Below, piece by piece: positions 1 to 7,546 of a stretch of 51,822 bases of DNA. Position 1 is the stretch's first letter. Each line of letters opens with the position of its first letter. Location of the stretch: positions 1 to 51,822 of the forward strand of contig CAKTTL010000007.1 of the NCBI GenBank assembly GCA_934615235.1, read 5' to 3'. The stretch comes from an uncultured Clostridia bacterium (GTDB lineage Bacteria; Bacillota; Clostridia; Christensenellales; Aristaeellaceae). The notes under the pieces are model-generated. The model saw only the letters and a program-made list of their open reading frames with translations, did not search any database and was not told the origin of the DNA. Made by a program: the position numbers and the translations under genes.

Positions 1-1
1 G

Positions 2-88
2 GACAAGTACGTCTCCGAGCTGGACGCCATGGGCGTGGAACAGTACGTCAAGATGGCGCAGGAAGCCTACGACGCGATGTTCAAATAA
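2..88 (+). CDS. ABC sugar-transport solute-binding protein, C-terminal fragment
   Basis: Only the last 28 codons lie in the window, ending with TAA at 86-88. The tail (…DAMGVEQYVKMAQEAYDAM…) resembles the helical C-terminus of extracellular solute-binding lipoproteins of the LplA/family 1 type, which deliver oligosaccharides to LplB/YtcP-type permeases. A strong terminator follows directly, so this is the last gene of its operon. The family call rests on a short tail and on the carbohydrate context, so it is moderate. The binding domain and signal peptide are outside the window. Confidence 0.55.
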   Translation, partial: DKYVSELDAMGVEQYVKMAQEAYDAMFK

Positions 89-110
89 TCCCATCCAATT
101 TACAGACTTT

Positions 111-147
111 GGGTCGGTTTGCTTGCAAACCGACCCGTTTCTTTTTT
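111..147 (+). terminator. Intrinsic terminator
   Basis: A perfect 12-bp stem (111-122 with 125-136, TT loop) is followed by GTTTCTTTTTTG. It lies 22 nt after the solute-binding protein stop and separates that operon from the glycyl-radical enzyme. Confidence 0.9.
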
Positions 148-189
148 GTTTTCTGTTTTGAAAAGTGAAACTTTATCTCTTTTCTTAAC

Positions 190-218
190 TTGTGCTCCCA
201 TCGTCAGCAGATTACAAT
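190..218 (+). promoter_or_regulatory. Probable sigma-A promoter for the glycyl-radical enzyme operon
   Basis: TTGTGC (190-195), 17-bp spacer, TACAAT (213-218). It lies after the terminator at 111-147 and 24 nt before the GGAGG ribosome binding site at 242-246. Confidence 0.55.
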
Positions 219-253
219 ATACATATGGAAAAAAACCGTTTGGAGGCCGGATG

Positions 254-2467
254 ATGTTCTGGAATCAGTTTAACGAAAACCGAAACAGGATCGAAGAGCA
301 GTATCGTCAAACCGCCTGGGACGCTTCGACCGGGCTGGAACCGGATGCGCTGCGTGAAGCATGCTCCGCGCTGGAAGCGGAAACGGCCGGCGAATCCCGC
401 ACGATGCAAAAAGCGAAGCTGTTCGCCTTCGTGCTCGATCGCGCGCAGCTGGCCGTCGTCCCCGAAGAACTGTTTCAGGATCATATTCGCCATGAGTTCA
501 TCGTGCAGAAGCAGCGCGGCAAGTGGCGTGAAGAGGCGGTACGCGGCGTGCTGCGCGAACCGGCAGTCCTTTCCGACACGCTGGCCGCCCGCGGCGTGCT
601 CGACGCGCACGAGGATTTCGGCCATACCGTACCGGACTGGTACGCAATCATGGAGCTGGGCATTCCCGGGCTGCTGGATCGGGCGCGCAAAGCGCGCGAA
701 AAACATCCGTCCCTTTCCGAAAGCCAGCGCGATTTTTATGCCGGCGTGGAAACGGTGCTCGAGGCGGCGCGGCGCTACCTGACGCGGCTGGCCGCGCTCT
801 GCCGCGCGAAGGCTGCAGGCGAAACGCCGCAAAACGCCGCGCGTCTTGCCTTCTGCGCCGTCGATCTCGACGCGCTTGCCGCGCACGCCCCGCAGACGCT
901 GCATCAGGCGCTGCAGCTGGCGTATGTGTGGCATATCCTGCAGGAGGAAATCGAAGGCGAACGCCTGCGCTCGCTCGGCGGGCTGGATCGGCTCTATCTG
1001 CGCTTCATGCGCGGCGATCTGGAAAGCGGCCGCCTCACGCGCGGGCAGATGACCGAGATGTGGCAGGATTTCTTCCAGAAATTCCATGCGCTGACGGGCG
1101 ACACGCTCTACGGCGAACCGATGTATCTGGGCGGCACGCTGCCGGACGGCTCCTGCGCGGTGAACGAGTTCACGTTTCTCATCCTGCGCGCATACGACGC
1201 GCTGAGCCTTGCCAACCCGAAGTTTCATATCCGCTGGAGCCCCGACATGCCCAGAGCGTTCACCGAAGCGGTGCTCGACTGCATCCGCCGCGGAAATTCC
1301 AGTTTTGTCTTCATCTCCGATTCCTGCGCCATCCCGATGATGCAGGACAAGGTCGGCGCAACGCTGGAAGAAGCGCGCGAATTCGTTCCCGTCGGCTGCT
1401 ACGAGCCGGGCATTCTCGGCCGCGAGGTCGCCTGCACCGGCAACGGCGCTTTCTCGCTGCCCAAGGCGCTCGAGCTTGCGCTCAACAACGGCGTCGATCC
1501 GCTCTCCGGCCTCCAGACCGGCCCGAAAACGGGCGCGTGCGAAACGTTTGATACGTTTGAAAAGCTGAAGGACGCGCTCAAAGCGCAAATCGCCTGGATG
1601 GCGCGCGTTTCGACGGGCATTGTCTGCGCATGGGAGCGCAGTTACATGCTCCTCAACCCCTCGCCGCTTTTCTCCAGTTCCATGGTCGAATGCGTCGAGC
1701 GCGGGATGGACGCATACGCCGGCGGCGCGAAATACAACAACAGCTCCATGTACGTCTACGGAAACGGCACGCTCGCCGATTCGCTTGCGATGATCGACAA
1801 GCTCGTCTATCAGTCGCATCAGCTGACGCTTGGCGAACTCAACGAAATTCTCCTTGCCGATTGGAAAGAGCACGATCTGCTGCGCATGCGCGCCCGGCGC
1901 GATCCGGACAAATGGGGCAACAACCGTACCCTGCCCGACGCGCTCTGCGCGGAGATATGCGAATACGCCGCGCGGCTCATCAACGAAACGCCCAACGCGC
2001 GCGGCGGGCATTTCAAGGCCGCGCTCGTTACGATCGACAAGAATTACCCTTACGGCCAGCATCTCGGCGCTTCGGCCGACGGCCGCATGCGCGGCGAACC
2101 CATCTCGCGCAACATGGGCGCGGTTTCCACAATGGATCGCTGCGGCGTAACGGCGATGATCGAATCGGCCTGCAAGGTGGATATGGCGCAATACCCGACG
2201 GGCAGCGTGCTCGATATCATGCTGCATCCCAGCGCCGTCGCGGGCGCAGACGGGCTGGAAGCGTTCTATCGCCTGCTGGTCACCTATTTTGAAAAGGGTG
2301 GCTACGCCATTCATGGCAACGTCATGGATGCGGCCGTTCTGCGTCAGGCGCAGGCGCACCCGGAAAAATATCCGCACCTGCAGGTGCGCGTCTGCGGCTG
2401 GAACGTATATTTCGTTAACCTTTCCAAAGAAGAACAGGACGATTTCATCGCCCGGGCGGAGGCTTAA
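254..2467 (+). CDS. Glycyl-radical enzyme (PFL/dehydratase superfamily), specificity unknown
   Basis: A 737-residue oxygen-sensitive radical enzyme of the pyruvate formate-lyase/diol dehydratase superfamily. The C-terminal glycyl-radical motif RVCGWNVYF carries the radical Gly near residue 715. The thiyl-radical Cys is near residue 382 in the motif GCYEP. The Cys-x-Glu pair is what dehydratases and C-X lyases of the family use; it differs from the Cys-Cys of true PFL and from the GCVEP of CutC, glycerol and propanediol dehydratases. Start choice: GGAGG (242-246) sits 7 nt before ATG 254; ATG 251 is an alternative only 4 nt away. The activase follows with 1 nt between stop and ATG, so the two are cotranscribed. 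The substrate cannot be named; a diol or sugar-derived substrate is an inference from the neighbouring fucO. Confidence 0.9.
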   Translation: MFWNQFNENRNRIEEQYRQTAWDASTGLEPDALREACSALEAETAGESRTMQKAKLFAFVLDRAQLAVVPEELFQDHIRHEFIVQKQRGKWREEAVRGVLREPAVLSDTLAARGVLDAHEDFGHTVPDWYAIMELGIPGLLDRARKAREKHPSLSESQRDFYAGVETVLEAARRYLTRLAALCRAKAAGETPQNAARLAFCAVDLDALAAHAPQTLHQALQLAYVWHILQEEIEGERLRSLGGLDRLYLRFMRGDLESGRLTRGQMTEMWQDFFQKFHALTGDTLYGEPMYLGGTLPDGSCAVNEFTFLILRAYDALSLANPKFHIRWSPDMPRAFTEAVLDCIRRGNSSFVFISDSCAIPMMQDKVGATLEEAREFVPVGCYEPGILGREVACTGNGAFSLPKALELALNNGVDPLSGLQTGPKTGACETFDTFEKLKDALKAQIAWMARVSTGIVCAWERSYMLLNPSPLFSSSMVECVERGMDAYAGGAKYNNSSMYVYGNGTLADSLAMIDKLVYQSHQLTLGELNEILLADWKEHDLLRMRARRDPDKWGNNRTLPDALCAEICEYAARLINETPNARGGHFKAALVTIDKNYPYGQHLGASADGRMRGEPISRNMGAVSTMDRCGVTAMIESACKVDMAQYPTGSVLDIMLHPSAVAGADGLEAFYRLLVTYFEKGGYAIHGNVMDAAVLRQAQAHPEKYPHLQVRVCGWNVYFVNLSKEEQDDFIARAEA

Positions 2468-2468
2468 A

Positions 2469-3368
2469 ATGGACGCAATGCTGATGGATGTGAAGCGGTT
2501 CGCCGTGCACGACGGACCGGGAATTCGCACGACGCTGTTTTTGAAGGGCTGCTCGCTGAAATGTATCTGGTGCCACAACCCGGAAGGCATCGGCGCAAAG
2601 CCGCAGATGGCCTACTACGAGCACAAATGCATCGGATGCGGCGAGTGCGTGTCCGTATGCGCGCAGGGCGCGCAAAAAATCGGCCCCGAAGGCCACCGTT
2701 TTGACCGAAGCGCGTGCGCTGCGTGCGGCGCGTGCGAACCGGCTTGTCTGGGCGAGGCGATGAAGCGTTTCGGCCGCCGCGTCACGCTAGAAGAGGCGTT
2801 AACGCTTGCGCTCGAGGATGCGGCCTTCTACGGCGAAACGGGCGGCGTGACGCTTTCTGGCGGCGAGCCGCTTCTGCAGGCCGATTTCTGCGCTAAAATG
2901 GCGCGCGAACTGAAGGCGCGCGGCGTTTCCACCGCAATCGATACCTGCGGCAACGTGGATTGGAGCGCGTTTGAAAAGCTGCTGCCCGATGCGGAAATGT
3001 TCCTCTTCGACGTCAAGCACATCGATCCCGAAGCGCACAGGCGGCTCACCGGTCAGACGAACGAGCGCATCCTGCAAAACCTGCGCCGGCTCTCCGACGC
3101 GGGCGCGCGGATCGAAATCCGCATGCCGCTCGTGCCTGGCTGCAACGACGATTCCGCAACGTTGCACGGTATCGGCCAGTTTCTCGGCGCGCTGCGCATC
3201 GAAAAAATGCGCGTCCTGCCCTATCACAGCATGGCGCGCTCCAAATACCGCGCCCTTGGCATGCCCGACACCATGCCGGACGTTCCCTCCCCCGACGACG
3301 CGCAAATCGCCGCGGCCGTCGAGATTCTGCGGGGGTATGGGGTGGAAGCGGTTTCGGGAAGAGAATAA
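2469..3368 (+). CDS. Glycyl-radical enzyme activating enzyme (radical SAM)
   Basis: A 299-residue radical-SAM activase that abstracts hydrogen from the radical glycine of the upstream enzyme. The SAM cluster motif CSLKCIWC supplies Cys28, Cys32 and Cys35. Two ferredoxin-type 4Fe-4S motifs follow (CIGCGECVSVC and CAACGACEPAC), as in activases of the glycerol/diol dehydratase branch rather than the short PflA form. GGAGG at 2458-2462 is 6 nt before the ATG, inside the end of the preceding gene. A start a few codons later (before DVKRF) is possible but lacks its own ribosome binding site. A hairpin element follows the stop. Confidence 0.93.
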   Translation: MDAMLMDVKRFAVHDGPGIRTTLFLKGCSLKCIWCHNPEGIGAKPQMAYYEHKCIGCGECVSVCAQGAQKIGPEGHRFDRSACAACGACEPACLGEAMKRFGRRVTLEEALTLALEDAAFYGETGGVTLSGGEPLLQADFCAKMARELKARGVSTAIDTCGNVDWSAFEKLLPDAEMFLFDVKHIDPEAHRRLTGQTNERILQNLRRLSDAGARIEIRMPLVPGCNDDSATLHGIGQFLGALRIEKMRVLPYHSMARSKYRALGMPDTMPDVPSPDDAQIAAAVEILRGYGVEAVSGRE

Positions 3369-3375
3369 CGTTTTG

Positions 3376-3418
3376 GGCGACGAGGGCGTTCCTTTCTTCC
3401 GAAAGGAACGCCCCATCG
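3376..3418. repeat. Isolated hairpin resembling the window's composite hairpin elements
   Basis: A 13-bp perfect stem (383-395 and 400-412 in the 3000s, i.e. 3383-3395 with 3400-3412) with loop TTCC and an outer GCGA/TCGC pairing. The apex CCTTTC/GAAAGG matches the hairpins at 10479, 10633, 19379, 19565 and 51683. There is no U-run after it on either strand, so it is not a normal intrinsic terminator. From 3419 to 3568 nothing else is clear except a short CCGCTCGAGCGG palindrome followed by TTTTT near 3444-3460, a weak terminator candidate. Confidence 0.6.
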
Positions 3419-3568
3419 CGTTATCTGAAAAAGGGAAAGGCGACCGCTCGAGCGGTTTTTCATCCGTTCAAGGAGGAAAATCGAAGGTTTAGCGGGGCTA
3501 AATCGAGGTTTCCCGACGCTGAAATGCAGATACACCCTGAGAAAAGTTGTTTGCGTCCTTGCGGGCGT

Positions 3569-4441
3569 TCAGCCCTTGCCGCCCAGCACAGCCGTCTGGT
3601 TTGGAGAGTTCCGGTTTTCCAGGTTCGGAAAACGGCGTTCCAGCGCGGCAAGCGCAATTTCAACGTCCTCATGCACTTCCCGCGCAGAGAACGCGCCGAC
3701 GGTTACCATATCCTGCGGCCGCAGCGTCGCGAAAGAGAACGTCAGCCCGACATACGGCGTACACCGCCCCGCCGCCATAGCTTTAATCGTCATGACAGGC
3801 TTTTTAGCGTTTTCAATGATTCTCCTTACGCCTTCCACCTCAATCTGCATCAGGAAGCCAAGGCAGTTATACAGCTGGATATACGTCTGCACATCGTATT
3901 CAGGGTGGTTATCGGAATAGAGCACCAGCTCCGGCATATGAGCCGAAAGGCCCGGAATCATCCCGTTTTCGCGGATCATTCGCGTATATTCCGGCAGGCG
4001 ATCAATTGTGCCCGTATGCTTGCAGACAAGCTGCTCCACGCTGCTGTGATGCAGCAGACAGATATCCGCGCCGTTTTTGCGCACGGTTTCGATCTTCCGC
4101 GCGGTAAAATCATGCGCCTGCGGCGTATCGCTCACGTCGACAATCGGCGTATCAATCAGAATCAGCTTGCGCCCCATCTTATCTTCCGCCATATGGATAC
4201 CATCCATAACGACAGCGTTCGGCTGCAGATCGTCTCCGACGAACGGCGCCATCATCGCGTCGATACCGTAGGCCAGATACGCGCAAATCACCTCGCTGAC
4301 CGCTTCCTTCGTCGAATACCGTTCCCGAATCATACTGTCCGCCGACGTCGTGCGATGGCTGTACCCCAGCATCCAGTTGCTGCCGATCAGCATGCGCGGC
4401 AGCGAGATATTCTCCACCTGCGTTCTCGGAAAAAGATCCAT
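3569..4441 (-). CDS. Uncharacterised conserved-looking protein, possibly TIM-barrel
   Basis: A soluble 290-residue protein with no signal peptide or membrane segment. I do not recognise the family. Alternating hydrophobic strand and helix stretches (for example KLILIDTPIVDVSD and ADICLLHHSS) suggest an alpha/beta barrel, and the paired His and several Asp/Glu could bind metal. The start has a good AAGGAAGGG site 5 nt upstream. It is divergent from the AraC regulator with a 137-bp shared promoter region containing TATAAT on this strand (4475-4480), so AraC control is likely. A barrel isomerase or aldolase role would be a guess. Confidence 0.75.
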   Translation of the reverse strand: MDLFPRTQVENISLPRMLIGSNWMLGYSHRTTSADSMIRERYSTKEAVSEVICAYLAYGIDAMMAPFVGDDLQPNAVVMDGIHMAEDKMGRKLILIDTPIVDVSDTPQAHDFTARKIETVRKNGADICLLHHSSVEQLVCKHTGTIDRLPEYTRMIRENGMIPGLSAHMPELVLYSDNHPEYDVQTYIQLYNCLGFLMQIEVEGVRRIIENAKKPVMTIKAMAAGRCTPYVGLTFSFATLRPQDMVTVGAFSAREVHEDVEIALAALERRFPNLENRNSPNQTAVLGGKG

Positions 4442-4524
4442 TGGAACCCTTCCTTCCGTTTGTTTTATGCTCTTATTATAGTCTGTTTCTCCCCTTTTTC
4501 TTCCATGTTTTCCCGATCATTTTC

Positions 4525-4552
4525 TTGACAAAACCGACTTTTTCATGATAAT
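4525..4552 (+). promoter_or_regulatory. Sigma-A promoter for the AraC regulator
   Basis: TTGACA (4525-4530), 16-bp spacer, GATAAT (4547-4552). The ribosome binding site GGGAGG lies at about 4566-4571, just before the ATG at 4579. A reverse-strand TATAAT at 4475-4480 serves the divergent gene. Confidence 0.75.
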
Positions 4553-4578
4553 GGTCTTATCACAAGGGAGGAATTCAT

Positions 4579-5349
4579 ATGGAACTGAACGGCACGGCGA
4601 TCTCGTCGCTTCTGCATGAATGTGCGGCGCATATGCATCCATGCTGGGAAATTATCCTCAATATCCGCGGTAAAGGCGTCGAAACCGTCGGCAGCCGGCA
4701 GCATGCGTTCTATCCCGGCTCCATCTGCGTCTGTCCGCCCAACACAATGCACGAAAAAAAGGCGGAGTCATCCGCCTCTCTCTGGCAGGATATCTACCTT
4801 CGTTTTTTCGACCCGGAATTGCTCTTCCAGCCCCGCTCCGTCTGGACGGAGGATGATAACGCAGGCAATGTTGAAACGCTTTTGCGCGTCCTGCAAACCG
4901 TCTATTACAGCGGCCGCTCCGCCGCCGCACGGCATCTTTGCGATGCAATCTGTCATCTGATTCTTTCCCTGGATTCGTCCTCTCGTCCCGGCAAGCTGAC
5001 GCAGCAGCTGGTCGACGAAATGGCGCAAAACCTGACCAATCCCGAATTTTCCGCCGCGGACGCCGTTGCGCGCACCGGCTATTGCGCCGATTACGTCCGG
5101 CGCGTTTTTCGCGCGGATACCGGCATGACGCCCACAGCGTATCTGACGCGCATGCGCGTCACTCATGCAAAATCCCTGCTGCACAGTCCGCAAAAGCCCG
5201 CGCTTTCTGTTCACGAAGCCGCGCTTTTATCCGGTTTTTACGACGCAAATTATTTTTGCCAGGTTTTCAAGAAATACGCCGGTCTATCCCCCAAGCAGTT
5301 TCAAAAAGGGGAGGCGGCGGAATCCTCTGTCCGCGCCCTGCGCGGATGA
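4579..5349 (+). CDS. AraC-family transcriptional regulator
   Basis: 256 residues. The first ~110 form an AraC-type cupin sensor domain (HMHPCWEIILNI and CVCPPNTMHE carry the usual His and Glu positions). The last ~100 carry two helix-turn-helix units, the second ending in the signature YFCQVFKKYAGLSPKQF. These sensors usually bind sugars. It is divergent from the uncharacterised 3569-4441 gene and followed, tail to tail, by fucO, so either may be a target. Start supported by GGGAGG 7 nt upstream. Confidence 0.92.
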   Translation: MELNGTAISSLLHECAAHMHPCWEIILNIRGKGVETVGSRQHAFYPGSICVCPPNTMHEKKAESSASLWQDIYLRFFDPELLFQPRSVWTEDDNAGNVETLLRVLQTVYYSGRSAAARHLCDAICHLILSLDSSSRPGKLTQQLVDEMAQNLTNPEFSAADAVARTGYCADYVRRVFRADTGMTPTAYLTRMRVTHAKSLLHSPQKPALSVHEAALLSGFYDANYFCQVFKKYAGLSPKQFQKGEAAESSVRALRG

Positions 5350-5392
5350 AAAAAACGCCCCGGCCCGCCGTCGTGCGGCGAGTCGGAGCGTC
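5348..5392 (-). terminator. Intrinsic terminator of fucO
   Basis: Read on the minus strand, a GC-rich interrupted stem (ACGC…GCGT enclosing CGCCG…CGGCG) is followed by TTTTTTT (plus-strand A-run at 5349-5355). It lies between two convergent genes and may act on both. Confidence 0.8.
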
Positions 5393-5407
5393 TCTGCGTT
5401 TATTGCA

Positions 5408-6556
5408 TTACATCATGCTGCGGAACAGCGCGGCGATTTCTTCCACGCTCGTATCACGCGGGTTGCCGGGACGGCACGCGTCCGCATAGGCGCTTTCGGC
5501 CAGGAACTGCACGTCCTCTTCCTTGACGATCGCCTTGAGATCGGCGGGAATGCCGACGTCCTGACTGAGCTTGCGCACCGCGTCCACGGCGGCCTTGCGG
5601 TATTCGGCCTGCGTCATCTCGTCCACGCCCTCAACGCCCATCGCACGCGCGATTTCGCGATACTTCTCGCCCGTGTATTCTGCGTTATACTCCATCACGA
5701 CGGGCAGGATGATCGCGTTGGCCACGCCGTGCGGCGTGTCGTACAGCGCGCCCAGGCCGTGCGCCATGGAATGTACGATGCCCAGGCCCACGTTGCTGAA
5801 GCCCATTCCCGCGATATACTGCGCCAGCGCCATGCCTTCGCGGCCCTCCTGCGTGTTGGCGACGGCGCCGCGCAGGTGCTTGGAAATCAGCTCAATGGCC
5901 TTGAGATGGAACATGTCCGTCATTTCCCAGGCGGCCTTGGTGGTGTAGCCCTCGATGGCGTGCGTCAGCGCGTCCATACCGGTGGCGGCGGTCAGTCCTT
6001 TGGGCATGGTGGACATCATATCCGGATCAACCACGGCGATTTCCGGAATATCGTTCGTGTCGACGCAGACGAACTTGCGCTTCTTTTCCACATCGGTGAT
6101 CACGTAGTTGATCGTAACCTCGGCGGCCGTTCCGGCGGTCGTCGGCACGGCAATGGTGAAAACCGCATGTTTCTTCGTCGGCGCAACGCCTTCAAGGCTG
6201 CGCACATCGGCAAACTCGGGGTTATTGATAATAACGCCCACGCCCTTGGCAGTATCCATCGCCGAGCCGCCGCCAATGGCTACGATGCAGTCCGCGCCGG
6301 CAGCCTGAAACGCCTTCACGCCATGCTGCACGTTTTCGATGGTCGGATTCGCCTTGATGTCCGAATATACTTCATACGCAAAGCCCGCCGCATCCAGCAG
6401 TGCGGTCACCTTCTGCGACACGCCGAAGCGGAGCAGATCAGGGTCAGTGCAGACGAACGCCTTGCGGTATCCGCGCGCCTGCAGCGCGCCGGGGATTTCC
6501 GCAATTGCGCCCTTGCCATGATAGGAAATAGTGTTCAGAACGATACGATTGGCCAT
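5408..6556 (-). CDS. fucO: Lactaldehyde reductase / 1,2-propanediol oxidoreductase (iron-dependent ADH)
   Basis: 382 residues, the same length as E. coli FucO and similar along its whole length (NPEFADVRSLEG, PTTAGTAAEVTINYVITD and GMGFSNVGLG are near-identical blocks). Iron ligands are Asp195, His199, His262 and His276; GGGSAMD binds the dinucleotide. Known FucO reduces L-lactaldehyde from fucose or rhamnose breakdown to 1,2-propanediol with NADH. It has its own promoter and terminator and so is a single-gene unit. Its proximity to a glycyl-radical dehydratase-type enzyme suggests, but does not prove, a deoxysugar fermentation route. Confidence 0.92.
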   Translation of the reverse strand: MANRIVLNTISYHGKGAIAEIPGALQARGYRKAFVCTDPDLLRFGVSQKVTALLDAAGFAYEVYSDIKANPTIENVQHGVKAFQAAGADCIVAIGGGSAMDTAKGVGVIINNPEFADVRSLEGVAPTKKHAVFTIAVPTTAGTAAEVTINYVITDVEKKRKFVCVDTNDIPEIAVVDPDMMSTMPKGLTAATGMDALTHAIEGYTTKAAWEMTDMFHLKAIELISKHLRGAVANTQEGREGMALAQYIAGMGFSNVGLGIVHSMAHGLGALYDTPHGVANAIILPVVMEYNAEYTGEKYREIARAMGVEGVDEMTQAEYRKAAVDAVRKLSQDVGIPADLKAIVKEEDVQFLAESAYADACRPGNPRDTSVEEIAALFRSMM

Positions 6557-6610
6557 AACGATATCCTCCTGTCTCTTTACAAGGATTCATTGGAATCGCT
6601 TCCGTTTTTT

Positions 6611-6639
6611 ATTGTACCCCAAAAAGCCGCGCGCGTCCA
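6611..6639 (-). promoter_or_regulatory. Probable promoter of fucO
   Basis: On the minus strand TGGACG, 17-bp spacer, TACAAT (plus-strand ATTGTA 6611-6616 and CGTCCA 6634-6639). AGGAGG precedes the fucO ATG. Confidence 0.6.
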
Positions 6640-6658
6640 TCATCTTGTTGAAAATATT

Positions 6659-6697
6659 CAAAAAACGGGGGAAACGCTTTCGCGCTCCCCCGTTTTC
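6659..6697 (-). terminator. Intrinsic terminator of the thuA-like/oxidoreductase/isomerase operon
   Basis: Minus-strand stem ACGGGGG…CCCCCGT with a short inner stem, followed by TTTTTT. It is 20 nt past the isomerase stop. Confidence 0.85.
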
Positions 6698-6713
6698 TTC
6701 TTCAATCGATTGC

Positions 6714-7529
6714 TCAGTCGATCAGCGTCTTGAGATACTTGATGCTCATCTCGGCGCACTGCATCGGCGTCTTGCCCATGCTCGGCTGATCCTGCTCCAC
6801 GACGACCCACTCGGCGCCCGCATCCTTTGCGGCGGCGAGAATGGACGGCAGGTCCTGCTTGCCATAACCGACGGGACGGAACTCGAACGTGTTGACAGGC
6901 TCGGCCTTCTTATCGTCGTCAATGCCGATGAGCGCGTACATATGCTCGCTCTTCTCGCCCGCGAAGTCCTTGAGATGGACGATGCGCGCGCGACCGGCGT
7001 ACTTGCGCACATAGGCCGCCGGATCTTCGCCGCCGACGTTCACCCAGCAGGTATCAATCTCGGTTTCAAGCAGGTCGGCCGGCACTTCGCGATAGAGCAC
7101 GTCCAGCGCGTATTCGCCGTCGATCTTGACGAACTCGAAATCGTGGTTATGATAGCACAGCTGCATGCCGAGCTCTTTCGCCTTTTTGCCCAGCATCTTT
7201 GCGCCCTCGATCACCTCGCCGAACTTGGGCTGGCCGGGACGGTATTCTTCCGTCAGATACGGAATCACGACGAACTTGCAGCCGATTTCGGCATAGACCT
7301 TCAGCAGGTCGGGGTCGCTCATCATATCCACAAACGGCACATGCGCGGAAACCGGGGTTATGCCCACTTCGGCGCAAAGCGCCTTGATTTCCTGCGCCGT
7401 ATGACCAAACAGGCCCGCAAATTCCACGCCGTCGTAGCCCAACGCCTTGACCTTGCGGATGGTGCCCGCAAAATCCTTTTCCATATCTTCACGTACGGAA
7501 TAAAGCTGCAGAGCGATCGGGAATTTCAT
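6714..7529 (-). CDS. Sugar phosphate isomerase/epimerase (xylose-isomerase-like TIM barrel)
   Basis: 271 residues, family AP_endonuc_2/xylose isomerase-like. The opening strand FPIALQLYSVRED, the metal-site segments CYHNHDFEF (His), ETEIDTCWVNVGG (Glu/Asp) and IVHLKDF (His), and the final VVEQDQ (Glu) are the usual metal-binding order of these epimerases. It sits last in a reverse-strand operon behind a Gfo/Idh/MocA oxidoreductase and a ThuA-like protein. This trio often handles keto-sugars or inositol-like compounds. AGGAGGGG lies 8 nt upstream. Exact substrate unknown. Confidence 0.88.
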   Translation of the reverse strand: MKFPIALQLYSVREDMEKDFAGTIRKVKALGYDGVEFAGLFGHTAQEIKALCAEVGITPVSAHVPFVDMMSDPDLLKVYAEIGCKFVVIPYLTEEYRPGQPKFGEVIEGAKMLGKKAKELGMQLCYHNHDFEFVKIDGEYALDVLYREVPADLLETEIDTCWVNVGGEDPAAYVRKYAGRARIVHLKDFAGEKSEHMYALIGIDDDKKAEPVNTFEFRPVGYGKQDLPSILAAAKDAGAEWVVVEQDQPSMGKTPMQCAEMSIKYLKTLID

Positions 7530-7546
7530 GCTCTTTCCCCTCCTTC

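Noticed and set aside
212..2590. Very long reverse-strand open frame (792 codons)
   Set aside because: Antisense to the glycyl-radical enzyme, whose motifs are intact; a by-product of high GC.
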